Origin: Bacillota bacterium
GTDB lineage: Bacteria > Bacillota > Clostridia > Christensenellales > UMGS416
Length of the DNA stretch: 34,836 nucleotides
Reading direction: 5' to 3'
Assembly: GCA_023409755.1 (NCBI GenBank)
Contig: JAEYRA010000127.1
Location: 1-34,836 of the forward strand
The stretch's first letter is position 1. Every line of letters begins with the position of its first letter. Positions 7,301 through 16,142 of this stretch are shown here, piece after piece. The notes beneath the pieces were generated by a model. The model was not told the DNA's origin. It did no database searches and worked only from the letters and a program-made list of their open reading frames with translations. The position numbers and the translations under genes were made by a program.

Positions 7301-8558
7301 ATTGTGGGTTGCCCCGGGCGGCCAGCTCCGTGTAGCAGGCCAGCACCGCCTGCAGGTTGCGCGCCCGGTCGTGCCGGGCCGCCGCCCGCCCCCGCCCCGC
7401 GGCGGAAAGCCTTTGGGCCAGCGCGTCGTCCTCAAAGACGGAGGAGACCTTGGCTGCCAGCACCGCCGGTTCCTGCCAGTTGTAGAGCAGCCCGTCCACG
7501 CCATCGGTCACCATGTCCGGCACGCCGCCCACGTAGGCCGCCACACAGGGCGTGCCCACCAGTTGGGCCTCCCCCAAGGTGTTGGGGCTGTTCTCAATGG
7601 CCGAGGGCAGCACGAAGACATGGGCGGCGGCCATCTCCCCAGCCATGGCGGCGGCAGTGAGCGGGCTGGTGAAGGTCACGGCATCCCCCAGCCCCAACGC
7701 ACGCACCATTCGCTGGAGATAGCGCCCATAACCGGTGCGTGCCCGCCCGCCGGCCCAGGGGCAGGCCCCTGCCACCCGAAGCCGCACACCCGGGTACCGC
7801 CGTGCCAGCAACGCCACCGCCGGCAGCAGCAGGTGCAAGCCTTTGATGGGGTAAGCCGCCGAACCTGTAAAAATCGTGTGTCGGGCCATGGTCTCCGGGT
7901 TCCACTGGGTGATATAGAATGGCTCCCGCAGGCTCTCGTCCACGTGGTGGTACTGCACCTGGGGGTTCATGGCCAGCGCATGGGCATGGTCCCACCCGGT
8001 GCGGCCCATCACATGGCCCACCGTTTGGATGACCCGTCGCTCCAATGGCGCGCGACGGCGGAAAAGCGCTCGGCCCTCCAGCGCGCCGGAGCCGAAAAAA
8101 TCCCGCAGGGCGTGGCAGCGCAGGGTGTCCCCCAGCCCGATACCGGCCAGGTAATACCGCTCGTACACGCCAACGAGGCCCTGAATAGACACGACCGTGG
8201 GGATGCCACGCTCCCGGGCCAACTCCGCCAGCGGCAGCGGGAAGGCGTATTCGCTGCCGTGGAGGTGGATACAATCGGGCTGAAATTCATCGAGCACCGC
8301 CGCCCAGTGGGCCTGCAGCGCCCGGTCATAGCCAAAGCGGGAACGCACAAAGCCGGGGAGCAAGTAATAAGCGACGCCATCCTGCCGCACAGTACGGCGT
8401 TCGCGGCCCCGCCACACCGAGGCGATGGCCAACTCCACCCCGGCTTTTGTCACGTCGTCGGCCAGCGCAGTCATCCACCCGCCGTGTACGGCGGCCGCCT
8501 CGCCGGCCAACTGCGCCGCCGGGGGGAACAGGATGTTGCTGGTCCACAGCACCCGCAT
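7287..8558 (-). CDS. Glycosyltransferase, GT4 family
   Basis: A 423-residue GT-B fold glycosyltransferase, probably adding a sugar to the lipid-linked glycan on the cytoplasmic side of the membrane. The C-terminal half has the retaining GT4 donor-site pattern AIENSPNTLGEAQLVGTP, with two Glu eight residues apart, followed by VGGVPDMVTDGVDG. The N-terminal part carries an HLHGSEY block. The start is ATG 8558 behind AGGGGG, since the frame extends back into capG without a ribosome site. It is the last gene of the glycan operon. Its 3' end carries the -35 of the phosphonate operon. Donor and acceptor cannot be told from the sequence. Confidence 0.82.
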   Translation of the reverse strand: MRVLWTSNILFPPAAQLAGEAAAVHGGWMTALADDVTKAGVELAIASVWRGRERRTVRQDGVAYYLLPGFVRSRFGYDRALQAHWAAVLDEFQPDCIHLHGSEYAFPLPLAELARERGIPTVVSIQGLVGVYERYYLAGIGLGDTLRCHALRDFFGSGALEGRALFRRRAPLERRVIQTVGHVMGRTGWDHAHALAMNPQVQYHHVDESLREPFYITQWNPETMARHTIFTGSAAYPIKGLHLLLPAVALLARRYPGVRLRVAGACPWAGGRARTGYGRYLQRMVRALGLGDAVTFTSPLTAAAMAGEMAAAHVFVLPSAIENSPNTLGEAQLVGTPCVAAYVGGVPDMVTDGVDGLLYNWQEPAVLAAKVSSVFEDDALAQRLSAAGRGRAAARHDRARNLQAVLACYTELAARGNPQFDSV

Positions 8559-8569
8559 CGCTCTGCCCC

Positions 8570-9697
8570 CTATTCCTTGCGCCACACGTCGCGGTTCACG
8601 ATCTTCACGTAGCTCTGGATAAGCTTGACGACCTTGACCGACACGTTGGTGTCGTGGTAGTCATGGGCAAGCTCGGTGGGCTCCCCATTGGCGGCCATGG
8701 CCCGCACCAGCTCAATGGCCTGCTCCACGTCCTCACCCGTCACCCCGCCGATGACGACGGTGCCCTTGTCAAGCACCTCAGGCCGCTCGGTACTGGTGCG
8801 CAGCAGCACCGCCGGGAAGCCCAAAAGTGCCGATTCCTCGCTCAGGGTGCCGCTGTCACTGAGCACGCAGAAGGCGTTCTTCTGCAGCTTGTTGTAGGCA
8901 AAGAAGCCGAAGGGCGGCAGGGGCCGCACCAACGGGTGGAAGCGGAAGCCCCGTTCCTCAATGCGCTTGCGGCTGCGCGGGTGCACGGAGTAGACCACCG
9001 GCAGACCGTAAACTTCGGCCGCGTGGTTCAAGGCGTTCATCAGGGAAAAGAAGTGGGCCTCGTGGTTGATGTTCTCCTCCCGGTGGGCGGAGACCAGCAG
9101 GTATTGCCCCGGCGTGAGGTTCAGCTCCTCCAGCACGGGGCTGGCGTCAATGGCCGCGCGGTGGCGCGCCAACACCTCCGGCATGGGGGAACCGGTCACG
9201 AAGAGGGATTGCTTGGGCAGGCCTTCGCTCAGCAGATACCGCCGGGAATGCTCGGTGTAGGGGAGGTTAATGTCGCTGATGTGGTCCACAATGCGGCGGT
9301 TGATCTCCTCTGGCACGTTCTGGTCAAAGCAGCGGTTACCCGCCTCCATGTGGAAGATCGGAATCTTCTGCCGCTTGGCTGAGATGGCCGCCAGCGCGCT
9401 GTTGGTGTCGCCGAGGATCAGGAGCGCGTCGGGCTTCACCTCGGTCAACACGTCCCAGGAACGGGCGAGGATGTTGCCCATCGTCTCCCCCAGGGTGCCG
9501 CCGGCCACGCCCAGGTAATGATCGGGCGCGGGCAGGCCCAGCTCCTCAAAGAACACCTCATTGAGGGTGTAATCCCAGTTTTGGCCGGTGTGCACCAGCG
9601 TATGGTCGAAGTAGCGGGCACAGGCCTTGATGACCTCCGAAAGACGAATGATCTCCGGCCGGGTGCCCACAATCGTCATGACCTTAAGCTTAGCCAC
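8570..9697 (-). CDS. capG: UDP-N-acetylglucosamine 2-epimerase-like, CapG type
   Basis: This 375-residue member of the WecB/MnaA fold family is assigned as CapG, the last step of UDP-N-acetyl-L-fucosamine synthesis, because it directly follows capE and capF. Visible family blocks are VGTRPEIIRLSEVIKA at the N-terminus, HMEAGNRCFDQNVPEEINRR in the middle and LSDSGTLSEES near the end. The start is the GTG at 9697, with GAGGAGG upstream; this start lies inside the end of capF, giving an 8-base overlap. By sequence alone a UDP-GlcNAc 2-epimerase giving ManNAc would be the alternative, but the intact capE-capF-capG order argues strongly for the L-FucNAc route. Confidence 0.88.
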   Translation of the reverse strand: MAKLKVMTIVGTRPEIIRLSEVIKACARYFDHTLVHTGQNWDYTLNEVFFEELGLPAPDHYLGVAGGTLGETMGNILARSWDVLTEVKPDALLILGDTNSALAAISAKRQKIPIFHMEAGNRCFDQNVPEEINRRIVDHISDINLPYTEHSRRYLLSEGLPKQSLFVTGSPMPEVLARHRAAIDASPVLEELNLTPGQYLLVSAHREENINHEAHFFSLMNALNHAAEVYGLPVVYSVHPRSRKRIEERGFRFHPLVRPLPPFGFFAYNKLQKNAFCVLSDSGTLSEESALLGFPAVLLRTSTERPEVLDKGTVVIGGVTGEDVEQAIELVRAMAANGEPTELAHDYHDTNVSVKVVKLIQSYVKIVNRDVWRKE

Positions 9698-10811
9698 GAA
9701 GCACCTCCTCATAGTAGGTGTCGGGCCGGTCGGGGTCAAAGACCTCATCGGCCCAGAAGAGCGTCACCAGATCGCCTGACCCGGTGTTGGTGATCGAATG
9801 GGTGTACCCGGCTGGGATGTCTACCACGGCCACCGGGTCGGCGGATACGGCGTACTCCAGTACCTCGCCCCCGCCGATGGGGCGGAAGCGGATGACGGCC
9901 TGCCCCTCCACCACGATGAACTTCTCCACCTTGGTGTGGTGCCAGTGGTTGCCGCGGGTGATGCCCGGCGCCGTGCGGGAGACGAAGATCTGCCCGAAAC
10001 CCGGCATCTTGATGAGTTCCGCCAGCCATCCGCGGGCATCACGCTTCATCTCCGGCTGTCCGGCAAAGTCGTCAGTGGGCAGGTAGCTGAGGTAGGTGCC
10101 GTAGAGCGCCCGCTTGAAGTCACTGTCCAGCGGGGGCAGCAGCTGAGTGGATCGGCTCGCGCGGAAGGCACGCAGCGTGTCGGCCAATGCCCCCAGCGTC
10201 ACCCGGTGGCTCACCGGCAACCGCCAGAAGCCAACCTCACCGGGGGTGGGGTTGCCCTCCAGCGCCCGCTTACACTCAGCCAGCAGGTCGTCGATGTACA
10301 CGAGTTCCAGCTCCCGCGCCGGGTCGCTCACCTCAATGGGCAAATCCCGGGCGATGTTGTGGCAGAACGTCGCCACCACCGAGTTGTAGTTAGGGCGGCA
10401 CCACTTGCCGAAAAGGTTGGGCAGGCGGTAGACGAGCGCCCGACCCCCGGTGCGGGCCGCCCAGGCGAACACCGCGTCCTCGGCGGCGCGCTTGCTTTGG
10501 CCGTAGGGGTTCCCCAGCGCCGCCTGTACTGAGGAGGTCAGGAACACGGGCACGGCGCGCCCGTGGCGCGCGAGCCCCTCCAGCACCTGCTCAGTCAGCC
10601 CACGGTTGCCCCGGTCGAAGTCCGCTGGGTCGGTGGGGCGGTTGACCCCCGCAAGGTGAAATACAAAGTCCGCCACCGACAGCACGGCATCCAGCGCTTC
10701 CGCTGTGTCGTTCACGTCAATGGGCAGAAGTTCATAACGGCTGTCCCGTCCCAGCTCGGCACAGAGGTTGCGGCCCACAAAGCCTGCCGCACCGGTGATG
10801 ACAACCTTCAT
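9690..10811 (-). CDS. capF: CapF-type bifunctional reductase/epimerase with cupin domain
   Basis: A 373-residue two-domain enzyme. The N-terminal short-chain dehydrogenase domain starts MKVVITGAAGFVGRN, a Gly-rich NAD(P) site, and has YGQSKRAAED with the Tyr and Lys of the catalytic pair. The C-terminal cupin (about residues 250-373) has GNHWHHTKVEKF and AGYTHSI for metal binding. In Staphylococcus aureus CapF the cupin epimerises C3 and the dehydrogenase domain reduces C4 on the path to UDP-L-FucNAc. Its start overlaps the capE stop in an ATGA at 10808-10811. Both domains look intact. Confidence 0.93.
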   Translation of the reverse strand: MKVVITGAAGFVGRNLCAELGRDSRYELLPIDVNDTAEALDAVLSVADFVFHLAGVNRPTDPADFDRGNRGLTEQVLEGLARHGRAVPVFLTSSVQAALGNPYGQSKRAAEDAVFAWAARTGGRALVYRLPNLFGKWCRPNYNSVVATFCHNIARDLPIEVSDPARELELVYIDDLLAECKRALEGNPTPGEVGFWRLPVSHRVTLGALADTLRAFRASRSTQLLPPLDSDFKRALYGTYLSYLPTDDFAGQPEMKRDARGWLAELIKMPGFGQIFVSRTAPGITRGNHWHHTKVEKFIVVEGQAVIRFRPIGGGEVLEYAVSADPVAVVDIPAGYTHSITNTGSGDLVTLFWADEVFDPDRPDTYYEEVLRG

Positions 10812-11827
10812 TGGGCCGCCTCCATCGCCTCGCGCACCATGGGCAGCTTCAGCAGCAGTTCCTTCACCTCGGCCACATTGAGCCGCTGGGTGTTGTGGCT
10901 GGTGTACTCCCACCCATGCTCGATCTTGGCGTCGCCCTCCACCTCGTACTGACCGTAATTCAGTGACCGGTTATCCGGCGGAATGCGGTAATAACTGCCC
11001 TGATCCTCGGCACGGCTCATCTCCTCCCGGGTCAGCAGCGTCTCATAGAGCTTCTCCCCATGACGGGTGCCGATGACGCGCAGCGGATGGTCGGGCCGGC
11101 CCACGAGCTCACGCAGGGCCTGGGCCAGGTCCGCAATGGTGCTGGCCGGGGCCTTCTGCACGAAGATATCGCCGGGGGCCCCGTGGGCAAAGGCATAAAG
11201 CACCAGGTCAATGGCGTCTTCCAGCGTCATGAGGTAGCGGGTCATCTCCGGGTCGGTCACGGTGATGGGCTGACCTTCAGCGATCTGCTGCAAAAAGAGC
11301 GGAATGACCGACCCGCGGGACGCCATGACGTTGCCGTAACGGGTGGCGCACATGGTGGTGTGCTCCGGTTCCACGGTGCGGGCACGGGCGACCATCGCCT
11401 TCTCCATCATGGCCTTGGAGATACCCATGGCGTTGATGGGATAGACGGCCTTATCGGTGGAGAGGCAGATGACCTTCCGCACGCCATACTGAATGGCGGC
11501 TTGCAGCACATTATCGGTGCCCACCACGTTGGTCTTGACGGCCTCCATTGGGAAGAATTCACAGGACGGTACCTGCTTCAATGCCGCCGCGTGGAAGATG
11601 TAATCCACCTCGTGCATGGCCGCGGCCACGCTGGTGTAGTCACGCACGTCGCCGATGTAGAACGTCACCCGGCTGTCATGAAGGTCGTTGCGCAGGTCGT
11701 CCTGCTTCTTCTCATCGCGGGAGAAGATGCGGATCTCGCCGATGTCCTCCTTGAGGAAACGGCGCAGCACCGCCGTGCCGAAGGAGCCCGTTCCCCCGGT
11801 GATCATGAGCGTTTTATCCTTGAACAT
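10808..11827 (-). CDS. capE: UDP-N-acetylglucosamine 4,6-dehydratase (5-epimerising), CapE type
   Basis: This 339-residue short-chain dehydrogenase-type enzyme starts the UDP-N-acetyl-L-fucosamine branch by dehydrating UDP-GlcNAc. It has MITGGTGSFG for NAD(P) binding, SRDEKKQ, and STDKAVYPINAMGISKAMMEK (broken here by the Met-Lys form of the catalytic motif typical of this soluble group). The ATG at 11827 is preceded by GGAAGG. It overlaps the end of the glycosyltransferase gene upstream by 14 bases, and its stop overlaps capF. A second, membrane-bound dehydratase of the same superfamily is encoded at the head of the operon. Confidence 0.93.
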   Translation of the reverse strand: MFKDKTLMITGGTGSFGTAVLRRFLKEDIGEIRIFSRDEKKQDDLRNDLHDSRVTFYIGDVRDYTSVAAAMHEVDYIFHAAALKQVPSCEFFPMEAVKTNVVGTDNVLQAAIQYGVRKVICLSTDKAVYPINAMGISKAMMEKAMVARARTVEPEHTTMCATRYGNVMASRGSVIPLFLQQIAEGQPITVTDPEMTRYLMTLEDAIDLVLYAFAHGAPGDIFVQKAPASTIADLAQALRELVGRPDHPLRVIGTRHGEKLYETLLTREEMSRAEDQGSYYRIPPDNRSLNYGQYEVEGDAKIEHGWEYTSHNTQRLNVAEVKELLLKLPMVREAMEAAQ

Positions 11828-13064
11828 CCGATTGCCTTCCTTTCCGGTCGCCCTGCCCAAGAAGCCGGGCAAAGAGCTCCCCATACCGCGCGGTACACAG
11901 CTCCCGCCGGTATTCCTGCACAAAAAGCGCGCGGGCGTTGCGGCCCATGCGTTGGCAGCGTTCGTAATCGTCGGCCAGGGCGGCGATGCCATCGGCCAAC
12001 CCCTGCCCATCACCGTTGGCGAAGGCCAGGCCGGCCTCCCGCTCCACAAGGATGCGGCTGACGTCGGCGTCCTCGGCCATGATGGAGAGCACCGGCCGGC
12101 CAGCCGCCAGGTAGCTGTAGGTCTTGCTGGGTACGGCCAGCCCCTCCATGCCCGCCTCCAGGCTCACCAAGAAACAGCTTGCCCCCGCCAGCAGCGCGGC
12201 AAACCGTTCGCCGGTCAGGTACCCGTCGAAGGACAGGTTCTCAAGCCCCTCCCGCCCGGCGGTCTCCTTCAGGCTGTCGGCCTTGTTGCCGTGGCCGGTG
12301 AACACAAAGCGGATGTCGGCCCGGCCCTGCAGCAGCCGCGCCGCCGCCAGAATCGTCTCCATATCCTGGCAGACGCCCATGTTGCCGCTGTACACCACCG
12401 TGAACACCGCCGGCTGAGCTGCCGGCATGGGGCGGTAGACATCCGTCGCGTCGTCGTACCAATTGGGGATGACCTCAATGCGTTCGGGGTGGGGCGCCAG
12501 GCCGCTGGTTGCCATGTACCGCTTCATGTCCTGCCCCAGGGCCACAATGGCGGAGGCATTGCCGTACACGGCGCGGTTGATCGGCCCCATGACCTGGTCA
12601 ATGGCGCTGCCCCGACCCACCGCACCCATGCGAATGGCCAACTCGGGGTACAAATCGTAACAGACAAAAGCAAAGCGCTGGCCAAACAATCGGTTCAAGA
12701 GCGCCGGCACCATGGGCAGCAGCGGTGGGTTGGTGTAAACGACGAGGAGCCCATACCCCAGCAGGGTGGGCCAGCGCAGCAACACCGAGGCCACGAAGGT
12801 GAAATAGTTGACCAGCCGGCCCAGACGGCTTTTGCGCGGCAGCTGCAGGTACCGCGCCCGGCGGATGTGCACTCCCTTATGGGTCTCGCGCCCCGGCACT
12901 TTGCCAGCGCCCTCCACATATTCCTTGGGGCGGCCGCACAGAACCTCCACATCGAAGCCCTGGGCCGCCAGGTCCTCGGCCATCTGGCCGATGAGCACCG
13001 AGGCCGTCACATACTCCGGGTGGTAGAATTGACTCAAGATGAGGATGCGGTTGCGTTTGCTCAT
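11814..13064 (-). CDS. WbuB-like glycosyltransferase (GT4), probable L-FucNAc transferase
   Basis: A 416-residue GT4 glycosyltransferase resembling WbuB/WbvB-type enzymes, which add N-acetyl-L-fucosamine to the lipid-linked first sugar. It opens with ILILSQFYHPEYVTAS, typical for the group. It contains VVYTNPPLLP and CYDLYPELAIRMG, a GNMGVCQDMETIL block at the start of the donor half, and EGLAVPSKTYSYLAAGRP near the C-terminus. The start is ATG 13064 in an ATGA overlap with the phosphoglycosyl transferase gene. Its position between that gene and capE supports the L-FucNAc assignment, which remains an inference. Confidence 0.83.
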   Translation of the reverse strand: MSKRNRILILSQFYHPEYVTASVLIGQMAEDLAAQGFDVEVLCGRPKEYVEGAGKVPGRETHKGVHIRRARYLQLPRKSRLGRLVNYFTFVASVLLRWPTLLGYGLLVVYTNPPLLPMVPALLNRLFGQRFAFVCYDLYPELAIRMGAVGRGSAIDQVMGPINRAVYGNASAIVALGQDMKRYMATSGLAPHPERIEVIPNWYDDATDVYRPMPAAQPAVFTVVYSGNMGVCQDMETILAAARLLQGRADIRFVFTGHGNKADSLKETAGREGLENLSFDGYLTGERFAALLAGASCFLVSLEAGMEGLAVPSKTYSYLAAGRPVLSIMAEDADVSRILVEREAGLAFANGDGQGLADGIAALADDYERCQRMGRNARALFVQEYRRELCTARYGELFARLLGQGDRKGRQSDVQG

Positions 13065-13702
13065 GGGTGACGCTCCCCCGCGCCTTCCACCACGCCGTGA
13101 GCGGTCAGCACCCGGGCTACCGTAAGCCACACCACCCGCACATCCAGCATAAAGCTGCAGTGGGCGGCGTACCAGCCGTCCTTCTCGGCCTTCACGGGGA
13201 TGGGCAGCTCATCGCGGCCCTGCACCTGGGCCCAGCCAGTGAGGCCCGGCCGCAGGTCGTTGGCGCCATAACGCTCCCGCTCGGCCACCAGGTCGTCCTG
13301 GTTCCACAGCGCGGGGCGCGGCCCCACGATGCTCATCTGCCCCCGTAGCACGTTGACCAGCTGGGGCAATTCATCCAGCGAATACTTGCGCAGGAAGAGC
13401 CCCAGTGGGGTGATGTGCCCCTTGGCGTTGCGCAGCAGGTGCGTGGGCACATCGCTGGGGGCATCGGTGCGCATGGAGCGGTACTTCCACATCAAAAACT
13501 CCCGCCGGCCGCGGCCCACCCGCCGCTGGCGGAAGAGCACCGGCCCCGGCGAGGTGAACTTAACAAGGGCCGCCAGCACCAGAAGAAACGGCGATAAAAC
13601 CGCCAGCGCAAGCGCTGACAGCATGATGTCCAAGAGCCGCTTCCACACGGCGCGGTACATTCGGTTCCAAAGGGTGGGCTGCACTGTCGTTTCCGGTTCC
13701 AT
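13061..13702 (-). CDS. Polyprenol phosphoglycosyl transferase, PglC type
   Basis: A 213-residue monotopic phosphoglycosyl transferase that moves a sugar 1-phosphate from a UDP-sugar to undecaprenyl phosphate, the committed step of glycan assembly. It has one hydrophobic segment (about 25-48) forming the re-entrant helix, then FRQRRVGRGRREF, MWKYRSM, the Asp110-Glu111 catalytic pair in SLDELPQLVNVLRG, and MSIVGPRP. The length matches the short PglC/WcaJ-core form without the extra N-terminal domain. The ribosome site is weak; only three bases separate it from the preceding stop, so translation may be coupled. Paired with the PglF-like gene upstream, the sugar may be a 4-keto or 4-amino-6-deoxy derivative, though no PglE-type aminotransferase is present here. 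Confidence 0.9.
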   Translation of the reverse strand: MEPETTVQPTLWNRMYRAVWKRLLDIMLSALALAVLSPFLLVLAALVKFTSPGPVLFRQRRVGRGRREFLMWKYRSMRTDAPSDVPTHLLRNAKGHITPLGLFLRKYSLDELPQLVNVLRGQMSIVGPRPALWNQDDLVAERERYGANDLRPGLTGWAQVQGRDELPIPVKAEKDGWYAAHCSFMLDVRVVWLTVARVLTAHGVVEGAGERHP

Positions 13703-13705
13703 GGC

Positions 13706-15535
13706 CTAGTCCAGTATGGTGTAGTTGGGCACGATCTTCTGCAGCAGCGTCCGGATGCGATCGGCATGGTTGTCATGCTGGCGCAATTCGTCGAGCTGGG
13801 GCAGCAGCCGTTCCATGTCCATGTCGGTGGACTGGGCGATGTTGATCATGGGAATGCGGGTGGGCTTGGTCTCCTCCTCGGCCAGCAGCAGCTCCTCGTA
13901 GAGCTTCTCGCCCGGGCGCAAGCCCGTATAGATGACGTTGATGTCGCGGTCGGGCTCGTAGCCCGAAAGGCGGATAAGCTTGCGCGCCAGGTCGTCAATG
14001 CGAACCGGCTCGCCCATATCGAGGATGAAGAGCTCGCCGCCCTGGCCCAGCGCACCGGCCTGCATCACCAGCTGCACCGCCTCAGGGATCGTCATGAAGT
14101 ACCGGATGATGTCCGGGTGAGTCACGGTGACGGGGCCGCCGTCGGCAATCTGCTTTTTGAAGAGCGGGATGATGCTGCCGTTGCTGCCCAGGACGTTGCC
14201 GAAGCGCACGGCCATGAACTCAGTCTTGCTGGCCTTGTCCATCGCCCGCACGATCATCTCGGCCACGCGCTTGGTCGCGCCCATCACGCTCGTGGGGTTC
14301 ACGGCCTTGTCGGTGGAGATCATCACAAACCGCCGCACGCCGTAGATGGACGCCGATTCGGCCACGTTGAGGGTGCCGAAGATATTGTTCTTCACGGCCT
14401 CGGTGGGGTTCGATTCCATCAGCGGCACATGCTTATGCGCCGCGGCGTGGAACACCACATGGGGACGGTAGTAGGCCATGATCTGGTCGACGCGGTCACG
14501 GTCGCGCACGGAGGCGATGACGACGTCCAGGTTGAGCTCGGGGTATTTGCGGATGAGCTCCTGCTGCAGGTCGTAGGCACCATTCTCATAAACATCGAGA
14601 ATCACCAGCCGCTGGGGGCGATAGCCGGCAATCTGCCGGCAGAGCTCGCTGCCGATGGAGCCGCCCCCGCCGGTCACCAGGATGGTGCGCCCCCGCAGGA
14701 ACGTGGCCAGCGAACTCGTGTCAAGCTCCACCGGGCCGCGGCCCAAGAGGTCTTCAATGCGCACCTCGCGCAATTGGCCCAGCAGGGCCTGCTTGCTCAT
14801 CAGCTCAAACAGCCCCGGCATGATGCGCAGCTCGCACCGGGTCTTGGTGCATTCCTCCAGGATTTCCTTGGTTTGGCGCGGCGTGGCCGACGGCACCGCC
14901 ACCACGATGAGGTCGATGCGGAATTCCTCACACACGCGCACAATGTCGTGGGTCGTGCCCTCGACCCGCACCTCACCGATGCGGCTGCCCAGCTTGCTGC
15001 GGTCGTCATCCACCATGGCGACGGCCTGGCCCAGCCGGGGGTGGGTCTTGAGCTCATTCAGTACCATGCTGCCCGACGTGCCGGCCCCGACGACCAGAAT
15101 CCGCTTGTTGGAGACATTCTTCTCCCGGTTTTTGGTGTTGAGGGCGTTAAAGAGCCGGAAGACACTGCGGCTGGCAAACAGGAACACCGTGTAGGAAAAG
15201 AGGAACGCGATCTGTGTCTTGTAGTGGATTTGAGGGTTGAGCACCTGCACCACCACAAAGAAGAACGCGTTGGAGACAAGGGAGGAATAGAGCGTGCCAA
15301 AGAGCTCACTAACACCGGCATGCTCCCACAGAATGTCATAGAGACGGAACACATTGTTGACGATGAGCGTGGTGAGCACGGTGGTGAAGGCAATGCTGCT
15401 CCAATAGAGCGTGCCGGGGCGCGTGGCAGCATACCAGGATAGATTGGTGGTAATGTAATATGCCGCCAACACCGAAAGGAGGCAGCCTGCGATGTCCATC
15501 GCTATTAGAAGCAGTTGTCTTTTGTATCGATGCAT
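13706..15535 (-). CDS. Membrane-bound nucleotide-sugar 4,6-dehydratase (PglF/FlaA1/CapD family)
   Basis: A roughly 609-residue protein with four predicted N-terminal membrane segments (about 10-140), a first Rossmann domain (ILVVGAGTSGSM), and a C-terminal dehydratase domain with ILVTGGGGSIGSE and STDKAVNPTSVMGATKR. The Met in place of Tyr is typical of this PglF/WbpM class. It dehydrates UDP-GlcNAc to the 4-keto-6-deoxy sugar. It is the first gene of the glycan operon. The start is uncertain. ATG 15535 has no adjacent ribosome site, while GTG 15562 lies too close to a GAGGA. A perfect GGCGGG/CCCGCC hairpin sits between that GAGGA and the ATG. Confidence 0.9.
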   Translation of the reverse strand: MHRYKRQLLLIAMDIAGCLLSVLAAYYITTNLSWYAATRPGTLYWSSIAFTTVLTTLIVNNVFRLYDILWEHAGVSELFGTLYSSLVSNAFFFVVVQVLNPQIHYKTQIAFLFSYTVFLFASRSVFRLFNALNTKNREKNVSNKRILVVGAGTSGSMVLNELKTHPRLGQAVAMVDDDRSKLGSRIGEVRVEGTTHDIVRVCEEFRIDLIVVAVPSATPRQTKEILEECTKTRCELRIMPGLFELMSKQALLGQLREVRIEDLLGRGPVELDTSSLATFLRGRTILVTGGGGSIGSELCRQIAGYRPQRLVILDVYENGAYDLQQELIRKYPELNLDVVIASVRDRDRVDQIMAYYRPHVVFHAAAHKHVPLMESNPTEAVKNNIFGTLNVAESASIYGVRRFVMISTDKAVNPTSVMGATKRVAEMIVRAMDKASKTEFMAVRFGNVLGSNGSIIPLFKKQIADGGPVTVTHPDIIRYFMTIPEAVQLVMQAGALGQGGELFILDMGEPVRIDDLARKLIRLSGYEPDRDINVIYTGLRPGEKLYEELLLAEEETKPTRIPMINIAQSTDMDMERLLPQLDELRQHDNHADRIRTLLQKIVPNYTILD

Positions 15536-15545
15536 ACAGCGCTGC

Positions 15546-15568
15546 GGCGGGAGGCCCGCCACTCCTCA
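15546..15568 (-). promoter_or_regulatory. Hairpin between ribosome site and ATG of the pglF-like gene
   Basis: On the minus strand TGAGGAGT is followed by the perfect stem GGCGGG-CCT-CCCGCC (15546-15560) and then, 10 bases later, the ATG at 15535. Folding of the stem would bring the GAGGA to a workable distance from the ATG. A further GC-rich stem, ACCGGC/GCCGGT followed by TTT, lies earlier in the leader, at about 15612-15632. Functional meaning is a guess. Confidence 0.35.
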
Positions 15569-15675
15569 CAACAGAATGGTACCTGCGGCGCACAAACAGC
15601 TGGACACGGTAAAACCGGCGCATAAGCCGGTGACCGCATCGCCGAGACGCGCTGCAGAAGTAAAAAACTGTTACT

Positions 15676-15704
15676 ATTATAATCCAGCAGCGGCGGGTTG
15701 TACA
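15676..15704 (-). promoter_or_regulatory. Promoter of the glycan operon
   Basis: On the minus strand a perfect TATAAT (15676-15681) stands 17 bases from TGTACA (15699-15704), a four-of-six match to -35. It begins just beyond the stop codon of aroQ, with no terminator between. The glycan operon therefore has its own promoter, but read-through from the aromatic operon seems possible. The leader to the ATG at 15535 is about 135 bases. Confidence 0.7.
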
Positions 15705-15710
15705 GTAGCC

Positions 15711-16142
15711 TTACCGGCCAAGTCCCGCCAGCGCCTGCAGCGCCAGAGCGTATCCCGCCGGACCGAAGCCGCAGATTTGCCCAACGCAGGCCGACGCCGT
15801 CACCGAATGGTGGCGCATCTCCTCCCGGGCGTGGATGTTGCTAAGGTGCACCTCCACCGCCGGCAGGCCCACGGCCTTCAGCGCGTCCAGCAGGGCGATG
15901 CTGGTGTGGGTGTAGGCCGCGGGGTTCAGCACGATGCCGTCATAATGCCCCAGCGCCGCCTGGATGTGCCCCACCAGTTCGCCCTCGATGTTGCTCTGCA
16001 CGATGTCCACCGCGACACCAAGGCTCTCGGCTTCCCGCTGGATGAGGGCACAGAGGTCCGCATAGGTCGTCCGGCCGTAGAGTTCGGGTTCCCGCACACC
16101 CAGCAGGTTGATGTTGGGGCCGTTGAGCACCAGGATGTTCAT
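15711..16142 (-). CDS. aroQ: 3-dehydroquinate dehydratase, type II
   Basis: A 143-residue type II dehydroquinase catalysing the third shikimate-pathway step, 3-dehydroquinate to 3-dehydroshikimate. Family blocks are NGPNINLLGVREPELYG (with the active-site loop Arg and Tyr), QSNIEGELVGHI, NPAAYTHTSIAL and EVHLSNIHAREEMRHHS. The length is normal for the family. It is the last gene of the aromatic operon and its ATG overlaps the aroK stop (ATGA at 16139-16142). Confidence 0.97.
   Translation of the reverse strand: MNILVLNGPNINLLGVREPELYGRTTYADLCALIQREAESLGVAVDIVQSNIEGELVGHIQAALGHYDGIVLNPAAYTHTSIALLDALKAVGLPAVEVHLSNIHAREEMRHHSVTASACVGQICGFGPAGYALALQALAGLGR

Noticed and set aside
12241..12462. 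Short alternative frames inside glycosyltransferase and aro genes
   Set aside because: All are out-of-frame shadows with skewed Arg/Pro/Ala composition typical of GC-rich coding DNA.
13766..15442. Very long plus-strand open frame opposite the pglF-like gene
   Set aside because: It is a shadow of a GC-rich gene on the other strand: His/Gly/Ala-rich, without domains. The minus-strand frame has clear motifs.
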